27,674 nt of DNA from DATDOR01 sp035512695 (GTDB taxonomy: Bacteria; Chloroflexota; Anaerolineae; Anaerolineales; JABWBV01): contig DATKDL010000167.1 in NCBI GenBank assembly GCA_035512695.1, positions 1-27,674 on the forward strand, in the 5' to 3' direction. Below are positions 21,490-27,674 of this stretch, piece after piece (position 1 is the stretch's first letter; every line of letters begins with the position of its first letter). Position numbers and translations under genes: made by a program. The notes under the pieces are model-generated. The model did no database searches. It saw nothing but the letters and a program-made list of their open reading frames with translations, and was not told the DNA's origin.

Positions 21490-22275
21490 TTATCCCAGGA
21501 TGTGCGGGAGCAGGACCACTGCCCCGGCCGCGGCCAGGGCGAACCAATCCGCCCGGGCCATCACGTGCGGGTTCATCGTCAGCAGTTCGCCGGCGTATCC
21601 GCGGGCCTGCATTGCACGATGTACCCGGTCGCTGCGGTCCAGGCTGCGCAGGAAGAGTTGCCCCACCATCCCGCCGGCGACCCCGGCCCGCCGGCGGAGC
21701 GGTAAGCCTGCCGTCCGCCCTGGAGCGGCGGCGCTGCGGGCATCGCGGGCGCGCAGCAGCCGCAGCGCCTCATCGGCCAGGACGAACAGGTAGCGGTACA
21801 TAAATGCCAGGATGCCGGTGATCAAATCCGGGACGCGCAGATGACGCAAGCCGTGGACGATGTCCGGAAACTGGGTGGTCGTCGTCAGGATGACGGCCGC
21901 CTGGACGGCCAGCCAGGACCGGATGACGATCCCCGAGAAGCGCAGGATGCCGGCATCGCTGATCGTGAGTGCGAAACGGCCCAGGCTCCAGTGGGCGACC
22001 GGGTCACCCGGCAGGGTGAACGGCAGCGTCAGGGCGGTCAGGGCAAAGGGCGCCGCGACCAGCGACCGCCGCAGGAGGACCGACGGGGCAATACCGCCCC
22101 ACAGGGCGATGGCGAGCACGATCAGCCAGGCCAGCCCGAACCCGGTCCAGGCGCCGTCCGGCAGCAGGACGGCGGAGAGGATGAAAAGCAGGCAGCAGAC
22201 GATCTTCACGCGCGGATCGCGGCGGTGGACCGGACTGCTGCCCGGCAGGTAGCTGTCGAACGCGTCAAAATGCAA
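21490..22275 (-). CDS. cbiQ: ECF transporter transmembrane subunit CbiQ
   Basis: A 261-residue membrane protein starting at TTG 22275, 1 nt after the CbiM stop. The N-terminus (HFDAFDSYLPGSSPVHRRDPRVKI) is the standard CbiQ start. About five to six membrane helices follow. The coupling-helix region is near FPDIVHGLRHLRVPDLI, and the C-terminal loop has SLDRSDRVHRAMQARGYAGE, whose ARG triad contacts the ATPase in this family. The TTG start is preferred over an ATG at 22356 because that extension would overlap CbiM by 80 bp and is Ser/Cys-rich and unrelated. GAGG lies upstream of the TTG. It forms the integral T component linking CbiM and CbiO. Confidence 0.9.
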   Translation of the reverse strand: MHFDAFDSYLPGSSPVHRRDPRVKIVCCLLFILSAVLLPDGAWTGFGLAWLIVLAIALWGGIAPSVLLRRSLVAAPFALTALTLPFTLPGDPVAHWSLGRFALTISDAGILRFSGIVIRSWLAVQAAVILTTTTQFPDIVHGLRHLRVPDLITGILAFMYRYLFVLADEALRLLRARDARSAAAPGRTAGLPLRRRAGVAGGMVGQLFLRSLDRSDRVHRAMQARGYAGELLTMNPHVMARADWFALAAAGAVVLLPHILG

Positions 22276-22276
22276 A

Positions 22277-23224
22277 TCAAGCCTCGCGCTGCCGGGCGCG
22301 GCCGAGGGCGTAGAACAGGAGCAGGATGAGGATGACCCCGACGACGCCGGCGGCAATCGAGGACAGGGCGGTCTCGCCGATCGCCGGGATGGTGTAGTCC
22401 GGCAGCAGGTTCAAAACGGGGTCCTGGGCGGCGGCGATAAACCCGAGGTCTTCGGCCACTCGCTCAAGACCGTCCGGCGACGCGGAGGCGAACGGAGCCA
22501 GGAGCAAGACGGCCCCGGTGACCATCAGCCCGGGTAGGATCCATCCGCCGGCCGGTGCGGCGCGCTCCGTCTCGAACAGGCCGGGGCGGCTGCGGCGGAT
22601 AAAGGCCAGCGCTGCGACCGTGATCAGCGCTTCGCCCAGGCCGATCACGGCGTGGACCCCGACCATCACCGGCATCACCAGCCCGAGATCGGCGCTGCCG
22701 CTCAGCCAGAGCTGCAGCGCGGTGGCGACCGCGCCGGCCAGGACGGATAGCCAGGCCGCGACGCCGGCCGCGATGAGATGTGTGTTTGCAGACCGGCCGC
22801 GGGTCATGGCGTGCGCCGCCGCCCCGACGACGACCGTCAGGACGCCCATATTGAAAATGTTCGCCCCGAGCGCCAGCAACCCGCCGTCCTGGAAGATCAG
22901 CGCCTGGACGCCGACCACCGTCGTCATGACCAGGATTCCCCCCCAGGGGCCCAGCGTGAAGACCGCCAGGACGCCGCCCAGCAGGTGCCCGGAGGTGCCG
23001 CCGGCGATCGGGAAATTGATCATCTGTCCGGCGAAGATAAAGGCGGCCATGATCCCCATCAGCGGCGTGGTCCGCTCCATGTCGGTCCGATCGATCCGCC
23101 TGAGCGCAAGCCCGGCGACGAGCAGAGTCGCTAACCAGAACACGACGGAGATCGGAACGTTGAGAAAACCGTCCGGGATGTGGAGCGCCTCGGGTCGCAG
23201 GGGAGTTTGGGAGAACGGGTGCAT
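22277..23224 (-). CDS. cbiM: CbiM-type substrate-binding membrane subunit with C-terminal PDGLE domain
   Basis: A 315-residue membrane protein. The CbiM part shows HIPDGFLNVPISVVFW (about 15-30), FAGQMINFPIAGGTSGHLLGG and PWGGILVMTTVVGVQALIFQDGG, all strong family signatures with the metal-binding His residues. The C-terminal quarter contains SPDGLERVAEDLGF, a CbiN/PDGLE-type domain, so CbiM and the small accessory subunit are fused. The start at 23224 lies 1 nt after the Fur stop. Unusually, 14 residues (MHPFSQTPLRPEAL) precede HIPDGF; in characterised CbiM/NikM proteins His2 and the amino terminus form part of the metal site. A start directly before that His is not available (CTC codon). 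Confidence 0.93.
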   Translation of the reverse strand: MHPFSQTPLRPEALHIPDGFLNVPISVVFWLATLLVAGLALRRIDRTDMERTTPLMGIMAAFIFAGQMINFPIAGGTSGHLLGGVLAVFTLGPWGGILVMTTVVGVQALIFQDGGLLALGANIFNMGVLTVVVGAAAHAMTRGRSANTHLIAAGVAAWLSVLAGAVATALQLWLSGSADLGLVMPVMVGVHAVIGLGEALITVAALAFIRRSRPGLFETERAAPAGGWILPGLMVTGAVLLLAPFASASPDGLERVAEDLGFIAAAQDPVLNLLPDYTIPAIGETALSSIAAGVVGVILILLLFYALGRARQREA

Positions 23225-23225
23225 T

Positions 23226-23648
23226 TCAGTTTCCCTGGCATTCCGGACAAAGTCCGAACAGGGTGATATGGCGGTCGTCCAGGACATACCCGGTTTGTTT
23301 CTTGAGGGTTCCATAAAGTGAGGCGAGCGCGTCGTGACCGATCTCGAGGCTCTCACCGCAATCCCGGCAGACGAGATGGTGGTGCAGGTCGGAGGCGACT
23401 TCATAAACCAGGGATCCGTTGGCCTCGTGGGTCGGCATCAGGACGCCTTCATCGCTCAAAAAACTCAGCGTGCGGTAGACGGTCGGCTCCGTGATCCCGG
23501 GTACGATCGCACGGGCCTGGTCGAAAACTTGTTGGGGGGTCAGATGTCCGCCGGAATCAATTAGAATTTGGAGGATGGCCAGGCGCTGCGGCGTCAGCCG
23601 GTAGCCTTGTTTGCGGAGACGGCTGGCGAAAATTTCTTGAGATGCCAT
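23226..23648 (-). CDS. Fur-family metal-responsive regulator
   Basis: A 140-residue regulator. The winged helix has LTPQRLAILQIL and ITEPTVYRTLSFLSDEG. The metal and dimer domain has HHHLVCRDCG (His89-91, Cys94, Cys97) and a second zinc pair CPEC (Cys134, Cys137), the structural zinc site of Fur/Zur/Nur proteins. It is the first gene of a tightly coupled operon with CbiM, CbiQ and CbiO, so it most likely represses cobalt or nickel (Nur-like) or zinc-linked uptake. The start at 23648 matches the family N-terminus; an ORF extension upstream would read through the palindrome. A TTGCAA...TTGCAG palindrome lies about 110 bp upstream. Metal specificity is inferred only from neighbours. Confidence 0.9.
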   Translation of the reverse strand: MASQEIFASRLRKQGYRLTPQRLAILQILIDSGGHLTPQQVFDQARAIVPGITEPTVYRTLSFLSDEGVLMPTHEANGSLVYEVASDLHHHLVCRDCGESLEIGHDALASLYGTLKKQTGYVLDDRHITLFGLCPECQGN

Positions 23649-23682
23649 AAACCATAAAACCTTTCCGAAGATTCGGAGGAAT

Positions 23683-23733
23683 GGCGAATTTGTGGGCGGC
23701 TGCGGCGGAGCCGCAGCCGCCCACAAATTCGCC
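23683..23733. repeat. palindromic element, 24-bp stem (copy B)
   Basis: Arms 23683-23706 and 23710-23733 pair perfectly around GGA. It shares the outer GGCGAATTTG, the opposite CAAATTCGCC and the flank GCCGCC with the element at 5402-5449. At two stem positions the copies differ on both arms so that pairing is kept. It lies between divergent genes, without a T-run, within the probable leader of the Fur gene. Confidence 0.78.
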
Positions 23734-23756
23734 GCCCCAATTTTGATCGTTTTTTA

Positions 23757-23772
23757 TTGCAAGTTATTGCAG
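23757..23772. promoter_or_regulatory. TTGCAA-N4-TTGCAG palindrome, candidate Fur/Nur-type operator
   Basis: TGCAA-GTTA-TTGCA is a perfect 5-4-5 palindrome. The same bases form two direct copies of TTATTGCA (23754-23761, 23764-23771). It resembles the Streptomyces Nur box (TTGCAA-N5-TTGCAA) with one base less between halves. A perfect TATAAT on the minus strand (23784-23779) would start transcription next to it, toward the Fur gene, although no -35 is visible. Confidence 0.5.
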
Positions 23773-23786
23773 GAGCAAATTATAAC

Positions 23787-24101
23787 ATGGACGGTGGTCT
23801 CCCTCTTTACGAGCGGATCTACGCCGTGGTCCGAAAAATTCCTTCCGGGCGGGTGACGACCTACGGGCATATCTCCAGGGTGGTCGGGGGCTGCTCGGCG
23901 CAGATGGTGGGTTATGCATTGGCCGGTCTGCGCGCGGACACGGACGTGCCCTGGCAGCGGGTGATCAATGCCAAAGGCAGGATCAGCCCGCGCGGCGGCG
24001 GACCCGGCGCCATGCTCCAGCAGGAAATCCTTGAGGAGGAGGGAATCGAGTTCGAACCGGACGGCAGCATCGATTTCGAACGGTTCGGCTGGTTCGTCTG
24101 A
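23787..24101 (+). CDS. alkyltransferase-like (ATL) DNA-binding protein
   Basis: A 104-residue protein of the MGMT DNA-binding domain family. It contains YAVVRKIPSGRVTTYGHIS, VGYALAGL and the active-site segment VPWQRVINAKGRIS (about 54-67). In true O6-alkylguanine transferases the segment is PCHRV; here Trp56 replaces the acceptor Cys, the hallmark of ATL proteins, which bind alkylated guanine and hand it to nucleotide excision repair. The residue corresponding to the usual Arg finger is Gln39 (SAQMVGYAL), which is unusual. AGGAG lies 11 bp before the ATG. It is followed 7 bp later by the reductase gene. The promoter is shared with the Fur divergent region. Confidence 0.9.
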   Translation: MDGGLPLYERIYAVVRKIPSGRVTTYGHISRVVGGCSAQMVGYALAGLRADTDVPWQRVINAKGRISPRGGGPGAMLQQEILEEEGIEFEPDGSIDFERFGWFV

Positions 24102-24108
24102 TACCCCT

Positions 24109-24927
24109 ATGAACACCGTGCGGAAGCTCTACCCAACGCTTCAGATGGAACTCCCATTGGAGGGGCTCTACCTGGGTCACGATCTCCGTTCGATCGAGCG
24201 CGGCGACCGCCCGTTTGTTTACGGAAACTTCATCACGAGCCTTGACGGGCGCATCGCAATACCGGGCGGCTCCGGCGACCTGGCTGTGCCGGGGGCGATC
24301 AAAAACGACCGGGATTGGCGCCTGTTTCAGGAACTGGCCGTTCAGGCCGACCTGTTGTTCACGAGCGGGCGGTATCTCCGTGAGTATGAAAACGGGGAGA
24401 CGCAGGAGATCCTTCAGGTCCATCAAGATCCCCGCTTCGAGGACCTTCGCAGCTGGCGGGTCGATCGAGGGTTGGCGCCCTTTCCCGATCTGGCTGTGAT
24501 CAGCAAGAGCGCCGATTTCCCGATCCCGGAGGCGCTGCGCAGGGACGACCGCCGCGTCTATGTCATCACCACGCGGTCCGCCGATCCGGAGAAGCTGCGT
24601 GAGCTTGAAGGGGAGGCCGAGATCTTGTTCGCCGGAGAGGAATCCGTCGACGGGGGGGAGATGGTGCGTGAGCTCCACGCGCGCGGCTACCGCCTGATGT
24701 ACAGCGCTTCCGGTCCGCAGGTGATGCGGCTGCTGATCGCTTCGAACGCACTGGACCGGCTCTATCTCACCCAGGCCGGACGCATCCTGGGCGGCGCAAA
24801 GTATGCGACGATCGTCGAAGGCGGTCTGCTCGAGCCGCCCGGCGATTTCACCCTGTTTGCGCTGTATCACGACCCCGCCGCGCTCGATGGGGTCGGGCAG
24901 CTGTTTTGCGTGTACGACCGGGAATGA
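24109..24927 (+). CDS. RibD C-terminal/dihydrofolate reductase-like protein
   Basis: A 272-residue soluble protein with the RibD_C/DHFR fold. It has RPFVYGNFITSLDGRIA (about 34-50, substrate/NADPH strand), ADLLFTSGRYLREYENGE, a central strand-turn pattern DDRRVYVITT, and the late SASGPQVMRLLIASNALDRLYLTQAG plus LGGAKYATIVEGG segments characteristic of pyrimidine reductases. Without the deaminase domain it may act in riboflavin synthesis or in another NADPH-dependent reduction. ATG 24109 starts 7 bp after the ATL stop but has no clear Shine-Dalgarno sequence, so coupling is likely. No other riboflavin gene is nearby. Confidence 0.85.
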   Translation: MNTVRKLYPTLQMELPLEGLYLGHDLRSIERGDRPFVYGNFITSLDGRIAIPGGSGDLAVPGAIKNDRDWRLFQELAVQADLLFTSGRYLREYENGETQEILQVHQDPRFEDLRSWRVDRGLAPFPDLAVISKSADFPIPEALRRDDRRVYVITTRSADPEKLRELEGEAEILFAGEESVDGGEMVRELHARGYRLMYSASGPQVMRLLIASNALDRLYLTQAGRILGGAKYATIVEGGLLEPPGDFTLFALYHDPAALDGVGQLFCVYDRE

Positions 24928-24960
24928 CCCCCGGTGTGCGGTTGCGCTAATTCTTTAAGA

Positions 24961-25079
24961 TAAAATAAGCACATACCGATGCGTTTCCGGTTGGCGGCGA
25001 CGCCATCTTGGAATACCCGGGTGAGTCCGACCTGGCCCGATCGCCAATCTTCAAAAATACATTCCTCAGGAGGCCAACC
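24961..25079 (+). promoter_or_regulatory. possible promoter and structured leader of the CoxG operon
   Basis: TAAAAT at 24961-24966 could be a -10 box, with only a poor -35. The 113-nt stretch to the GTG at 25080 can fold in two exclusive ways. GGTTGGCG (24989-24996) pairs either with CGCCAATC (25042-25049) or, over 5 bp around a GCGA tetraloop, with CGCCA at 25001-25005. The strong AGGAGG (25068-25073) follows. This looks like a leader but matches no riboswitch I know. Confidence 0.35.
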
Positions 25080-25523
25080 GTGTTAATTGAAGGCATTGTC
25101 AATATCAACGCCCCCCGCGACAGGGTATGGAAATCACTGACAGACGCCGAATTTGTGGCTCAGTGTGCACCCGGCGTAAAATCCATGGAAGTCGTCGTTC
25201 CGAACCAGAAGTTCCAGGTCGTCGCCGTGGTCGGGTTTGGTTCGGTCTCTTCGGAGTTCCGTACCGACGTCGAATTCCTGGAACTGGTCGAGCCGGACAG
25301 CGCCACGATCAAAGCCCACGGCAGCGGTTCGGGCAGCGCGGTCGACGTGACCGCGAAGATGGAGCTTTCCGACGCCCCGGGCGGCGCCACGCAACTTAAA
25401 TGGACGGCGGATATCACGATCGTTGGGACGATCGCCAGCCTCGCAAGCCGCCTGATGGCGCCGGTCACGAAGAAGATGACGGGAGTCTTTTTCGACTGCG
25501 TGAAAGCAAAACTCGAAGCATAG
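25080..25523 (+). CDS. CoxG/SRPBCC-family carbon monoxide dehydrogenase subunit G-like protein
   Basis: A 147-residue protein starting at GTG 25080 with AGGAGG 6 bp upstream. The whole sequence follows the CoxG (COXG, SRPBCC fold) pattern: IEGIVNINAPRDRVWKSLTDAEFVAQCAPGVKSMEV, then GFGSVSSEFRTDVEF, SGSGSAVDVTAKMEL, LKWTADITIVGTIASLASRL and a C-terminal amphipathic helix region (MTGVFFDCVKAKLEA). CoxG proteins help recruit or mature molybdenum hydroxylases at the membrane. It is cotranscribed with a membrane protein (0-bp gap) and an XdhC protein, so a role in molybdoenzyme maturation is likely. The enzyme itself is not in this window. Confidence 0.88.
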   Translation: MLIEGIVNINAPRDRVWKSLTDAEFVAQCAPGVKSMEVVVPNQKFQVVAVVGFGSVSSEFRTDVEFLELVEPDSATIKAHGSGSGSAVDVTAKMELSDAPGGATQLKWTADITIVGTIASLASRLMAPVTKKMTGVFFDCVKAKLEA

Positions 25524-26228
25524 ATGGAACGGAAATTCAGCCTCCTCCAGCTCCTCGTCTTCACCGGCGGACTGCTCGGGCTGCTCGCCGGGATCGTGAT
25601 CGGGCTGCGGCGTTTCGGCATTGCGTTGCTGTTCGCCGACGCCCCGGCCTCAGGACCCGAACCGCCATCCGGAGACGCCTTGAGCGGTCAGATCGCATTC
25701 TTTCTCGCGTTCACCGCTCCATTTTTGCTCAGCCTGGCTGTCTTGTTTTCGAAGCGGACCTCGCTGCAGGCCGTCGTCTGGCTGGGGTCGGGTTTGCTGG
25801 GGGTGGTGGGGGCGTTTTTCTCATTTTCCATCATGACCCGGATCCTCCTTCCCTTACCGGCCTTGCTGGTGTTGAGCGGAGGCGTGATCGCTTTTACCCG
25901 GCAGGAGGTGAAAAAATCCGTCCTCGTCATCGTGCTGGCCCTGGTGATGGTCTTTGCTGGGGTCACTTCATTCATCACCCTTTTCACACAGGAGAACCCG
26001 GCCTGTTGGGCGCTGGTCCGGACCGAGGGCGGGAAAGATGTTTGGGAGCCGAGTCTCCCGAGTTTGAACCCGCCGATCATCGCGGCGGAGCCCGGGACCG
26101 GTGACACGTTGGCCTGGTCGTGCAGTTCGGACGTGATCAGCCGGACGGAAGGGCTTTACAGCCTGGCGATCTGGGCTGCAGTCGCAGGCGGCCTGGCGCT
26201 GGCAGCCCGGCTGGAGGTCCTGGATTAG
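25524..26228 (+). CDS. polytopic membrane protein in CoxG-XdhC operon
   Basis: A 234-residue integral membrane protein that I do not recognise. Predicted membrane segments are near residues 7-27, 57-75, 81-102, 106-123 and 131-152, with a last one near 212-229. Between the last two lies a soluble loop of about 60 residues with two Cys (ENPACWALV and LAWSCSSD), which could form a disulfide outside the membrane. The ATG directly follows the CoxG stop, and XdhC begins 12 bp after its end, so it belongs to the same functional unit. It could anchor CoxG or the maturation complex, but this rests only on position. Confidence 0.72.
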   Translation: MERKFSLLQLLVFTGGLLGLLAGIVIGLRRFGIALLFADAPASGPEPPSGDALSGQIAFFLAFTAPFLLSLAVLFSKRTSLQAVVWLGSGLLGVVGAFFSFSIMTRILLPLPALLVLSGGVIAFTRQEVKKSVLVIVLALVMVFAGVTSFITLFTQENPACWALVRTEGGKDVWEPSLPSLNPPIIAAEPGTGDTLAWSCSSDVISRTEGLYSLAIWAAVAGGLALAARLEVLD

Positions 26229-26240
26229 GGCTGCAGCGGT

Positions 26241-27248
26241 GTGAAGGACATCTTGGGGACGCTCGCGGATTGGTTTGCGGCCGGAGAGGCGGTCGCGCTG
26301 GCGACGGTTGTTTCGACCTGGGGTTCATCGCCGCGCGCGGTGGGGGCGAAGATGGGGATTTTGGCCGACGGCCGGATGGCGGGTTCGGTGAGCGGGGGCT
26401 GCGTGGAGGGGGCGGTGGTTGGGGCGGGCATCGAGGTCCTGCAGACGGGCCGGCCAAGACTGCTGCGTTTCGGGGTGGCGGACGAGACGGCCTGGGAGGT
26501 CGGGTTGGCGTGCGGGGGTGAGATCGATGTATTCGTGCAGCCGCTCCTTGAGCGCGACTTCACCACGCTGCGCATAGCCATGAGCGGCGGCGACTTGCTC
26601 GCCGTCCTGACGGCGATCGAGGGAGACGAGGTGCAGATCGGGAACCGCTGGTTGTGGGACGGCTCACCCGGTTCGGCGCCCGATGCTTACCTTTCCCCGG
26701 TCCGGGAAGCGCACGCCGATCGGAAATCAAGGCGGGTTGTGCTTTCGGAGGAAAAGGTCGAACTGTTCATTGAGGTCCTCGAACCAGAACCGCGCCTGAT
26801 CATCGTCGGCGGGGTGCACATTTCGATCGCCCTGGCCCGGATCGCGCGAGTATTGGGTTTCCGGACGGTCGTCGTCGACCCGCGGCGGGCGTTTGGGTCT
26901 GATGAGCGATTTGGGGAGACGGCCGAACTCGTCCAGTCCTGGCCGGATGAAGCGCTCGATGCGCTGGCGATCGACCGTTCGACCGCAGTTGCGGTTCTGA
27001 CCCACGATCCCAAGCTGGACGACCCGGCTTTGCTGGTCGCGCTGCGGAGTGAGGCGTTCTACGTCGGGGCGCTGGGCAGCCGGAAGACGCAGGCGCAGCG
27101 GCGCACGCGCTTGATGGAAGCCGGGTTGACCGAGGAGCAGCTTGACAGGCTGCACGGTCCGATCGGTCTGGAGATCGGGGCGCGCACGCCGGAGGAGATC
27201 GCGCTGGCGGTGATGGGGGAAATTGTTGCGAACAAGATGAAAAAATGA
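26241..27248 (+). CDS. XdhC/CoxI-family molybdenum hydroxylase maturation protein
   Basis: A 335-residue protein. The N-terminal XdhC_CoxI domain has ALATVVSTWGSSPRAVGAKM and GSVSGGCVEG (about 48-57, with the conserved Cys). The C-terminal Rossmann domain has LIIVGGVHISIALARIARVLGF, VVVDPRRAFG and VGALGSRKTQAQR. XdhC proteins bind molybdenum cofactor and sulfurate or insert it into xanthine dehydrogenase-type enzymes. The full two-domain length argues for function. The start is GTG 26241; the upstream ribosome site is weak. The stop codon at 27246-27248 lies inside the left arm of the terminator hairpin. It closes the CoxG operon. Confidence 0.92.
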   Translation: MKDILGTLADWFAAGEAVALATVVSTWGSSPRAVGAKMGILADGRMAGSVSGGCVEGAVVGAGIEVLQTGRPRLLRFGVADETAWEVGLACGGEIDVFVQPLLERDFTTLRIAMSGGDLLAVLTAIEGDEVQIGNRWLWDGSPGSAPDAYLSPVREAHADRKSRRVVLSEEKVELFIEVLEPEPRLIIVGGVHISIALARIARVLGFRTVVVDPRRAFGSDERFGETAELVQSWPDEALDALAIDRSTAVAVLTHDPKLDDPALLVALRSEAFYVGALGSRKTQAQRRTRLMEAGLTEEQLDRLHGPIGLEIGARTPEEIALAVMGEIVANKMKK

Positions 27249-27292
27249 ACCTCGCTGCGGGGCTTCACCCCGCAGCGAGGTTCATTTTTTCA
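27238..27292. terminator. bidirectional terminator between XdhC and PH-domain genes
   Basis: Arms 27238-27262 and 27268-27292 form a 25-bp stem with loop CTTCA and A6/T6 outer ends. The left arm overlaps the last codons of XdhC; the right arm ends 1 bp before the stop codon of the convergent gene (27294). Confidence 0.87.
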
Positions 27293-27293
27293 T

Positions 27294-27644
27294 TTACATG
27301 TATTCTCTGAACTGCAGCCCATACCGCTTGCGGGCCGCCAACCAGGCCTGGCGGATGATCTCGTAAACCGTTTCCGGGTCTTTCACATTGCGGATCACAA
27401 GCACGTCCTGCGTTTTATCGGCGCCCTGGATCATGATGTCCCCAATCCCCATCACGCGTTCGGTGACGTTCTGTTTCATATCGATGTCCTGGATGCGGAT
27501 CAGCTCGTAATTTTCCACATCGCGCGAGACCATCCCGTAGATGATCTTGATCCGATCCGATGTGACGGCGTATTTTTCGACCAGGGATAGGTATGGCCGA
27601 CCTTCCCAGAGCACTTTTTCGACGGTCTCATCATCCGGATCCAT
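27294..27644 (-). CDS. bacterial PH-domain protein, 5' end may lie beyond window
   Basis: At least 116 residues with the bPH_2-type pattern: VLWEGRPYLSLVEKYAVTSDRIKI, YGMVSRDVENYELIRIQDIDMKQNV, IGDIMIQGADKTQDVLVIRNVKDPETVYEIIRQA. Such domains bind lipids or proteins at the membrane face. No membrane segment is seen in the visible part. ATG 27644 is a possible start but has no ribosome site. The frame stays open to the right edge (EAQPPSQPTD before the Met), so the protein may be longer, perhaps with an N-terminal zinc ribbon as in some relatives. It converges with XdhC across a shared terminator. Confidence 0.82.
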   Translation of the reverse strand: MDPDDETVEKVLWEGRPYLSLVEKYAVTSDRIKIIYGMVSRDVENYELIRIQDIDMKQNVTERVMGIGDIMIQGADKTQDVLVIRNVKDPETVYEIIRQAWLAARKRYGLQFREYM

Positions 27645-27674
27645 GTCCGTCGGCTGGGAGGGTGGCTGGGCCTC

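Noticed and set aside
23225..23404. 60-residue N-terminal extension of CbiM into the Fur gene
   Set aside because: It overlaps the end of the Fur-family frame, is not membrane-like and would break the 1-nt coupling between Fur stop and CbiM start.

Overview
This 27.7 kb, GC-rich window looks chromosomal and most resembles a Chloroflexota genome of the Anaerolineae type. That is an inference from gene content: a BTAD-family regulator, many lipoproteins with Pro/Thr/Glu linkers, an F420-type Ddn-like oxidoreductase, a DUF2089 regulator beside DUF4097 and SHOCT-like proteins, and CoxG/XdhC genes. No rRNA, tRNA, transposase, CRISPR array or phage structural gene was seen.

Region 1 (1-5265, minus strand) looks like the regulated end of an extracellular contractile injection system (eCIS) locus. 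It holds a BTAD/SARP-like activator, then a control region, a small protein, a two-module AAA+ ATPase of the eCIS type, an HENGH putative metallopeptidase and a DUF4157 (HELTH) protein that runs off the left edge. Five direct repeats on an exact 11-bp period (4202-4256) lie between regulator and operon. They end 8 bp before a plausible -10 box, which is the geometry known for SARP/AfsR-type activators. The transcript predicted from this promoter would begin with a very stable hairpin.

Region 2 (5402-11785, plus strand) has a Ddn-like oxidoreductase, a lipoprotein, a response regulator/histidine kinase pair with a 4-nt overlap, a lipoprotein with two Gmad2-like domains and a beta-propeller lipoprotein. 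Region 3 (11841-16689, minus strand) reads from a strong promoter through a leader with an intrinsic terminator. It then covers a PD40 lipoprotein, a PurN-like remnant, a YceI protein, a lipoprotein alpha/beta hydrolase and a GNAT acetyltransferase.

Region 4 (16782-20658, plus strand) is a compact five-gene cluster behind a TTGACA/TAAAAT promoter: a DUF2089 zinc-ribbon/HTH protein, two DUF4097-like proteins and two related small proteins. All five carry the same short helical SHOCT-like module at one end, so it may be an envelope-sensing system built on one interaction module.

Region 5 (20721-23648, minus strand) is a Fur-family regulator with a CbiM-CbiQ-CbiO cobalt/nickel ECF transporter. 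Region 6 (23787-27248, plus strand) has an alkyltransferase-like protein, a RibD-C/DHFR-like reductase, and a CoxG-membrane protein-XdhC operon for molybdoenzyme maturation. A bacterial PH-domain gene converges on it at the right edge.

Long perfect hairpins punctuate almost every gene border. Some are ordinary bidirectional terminators. Others lie in divergent regions or inside reading frames and behave more like dispersed palindromic repeats.
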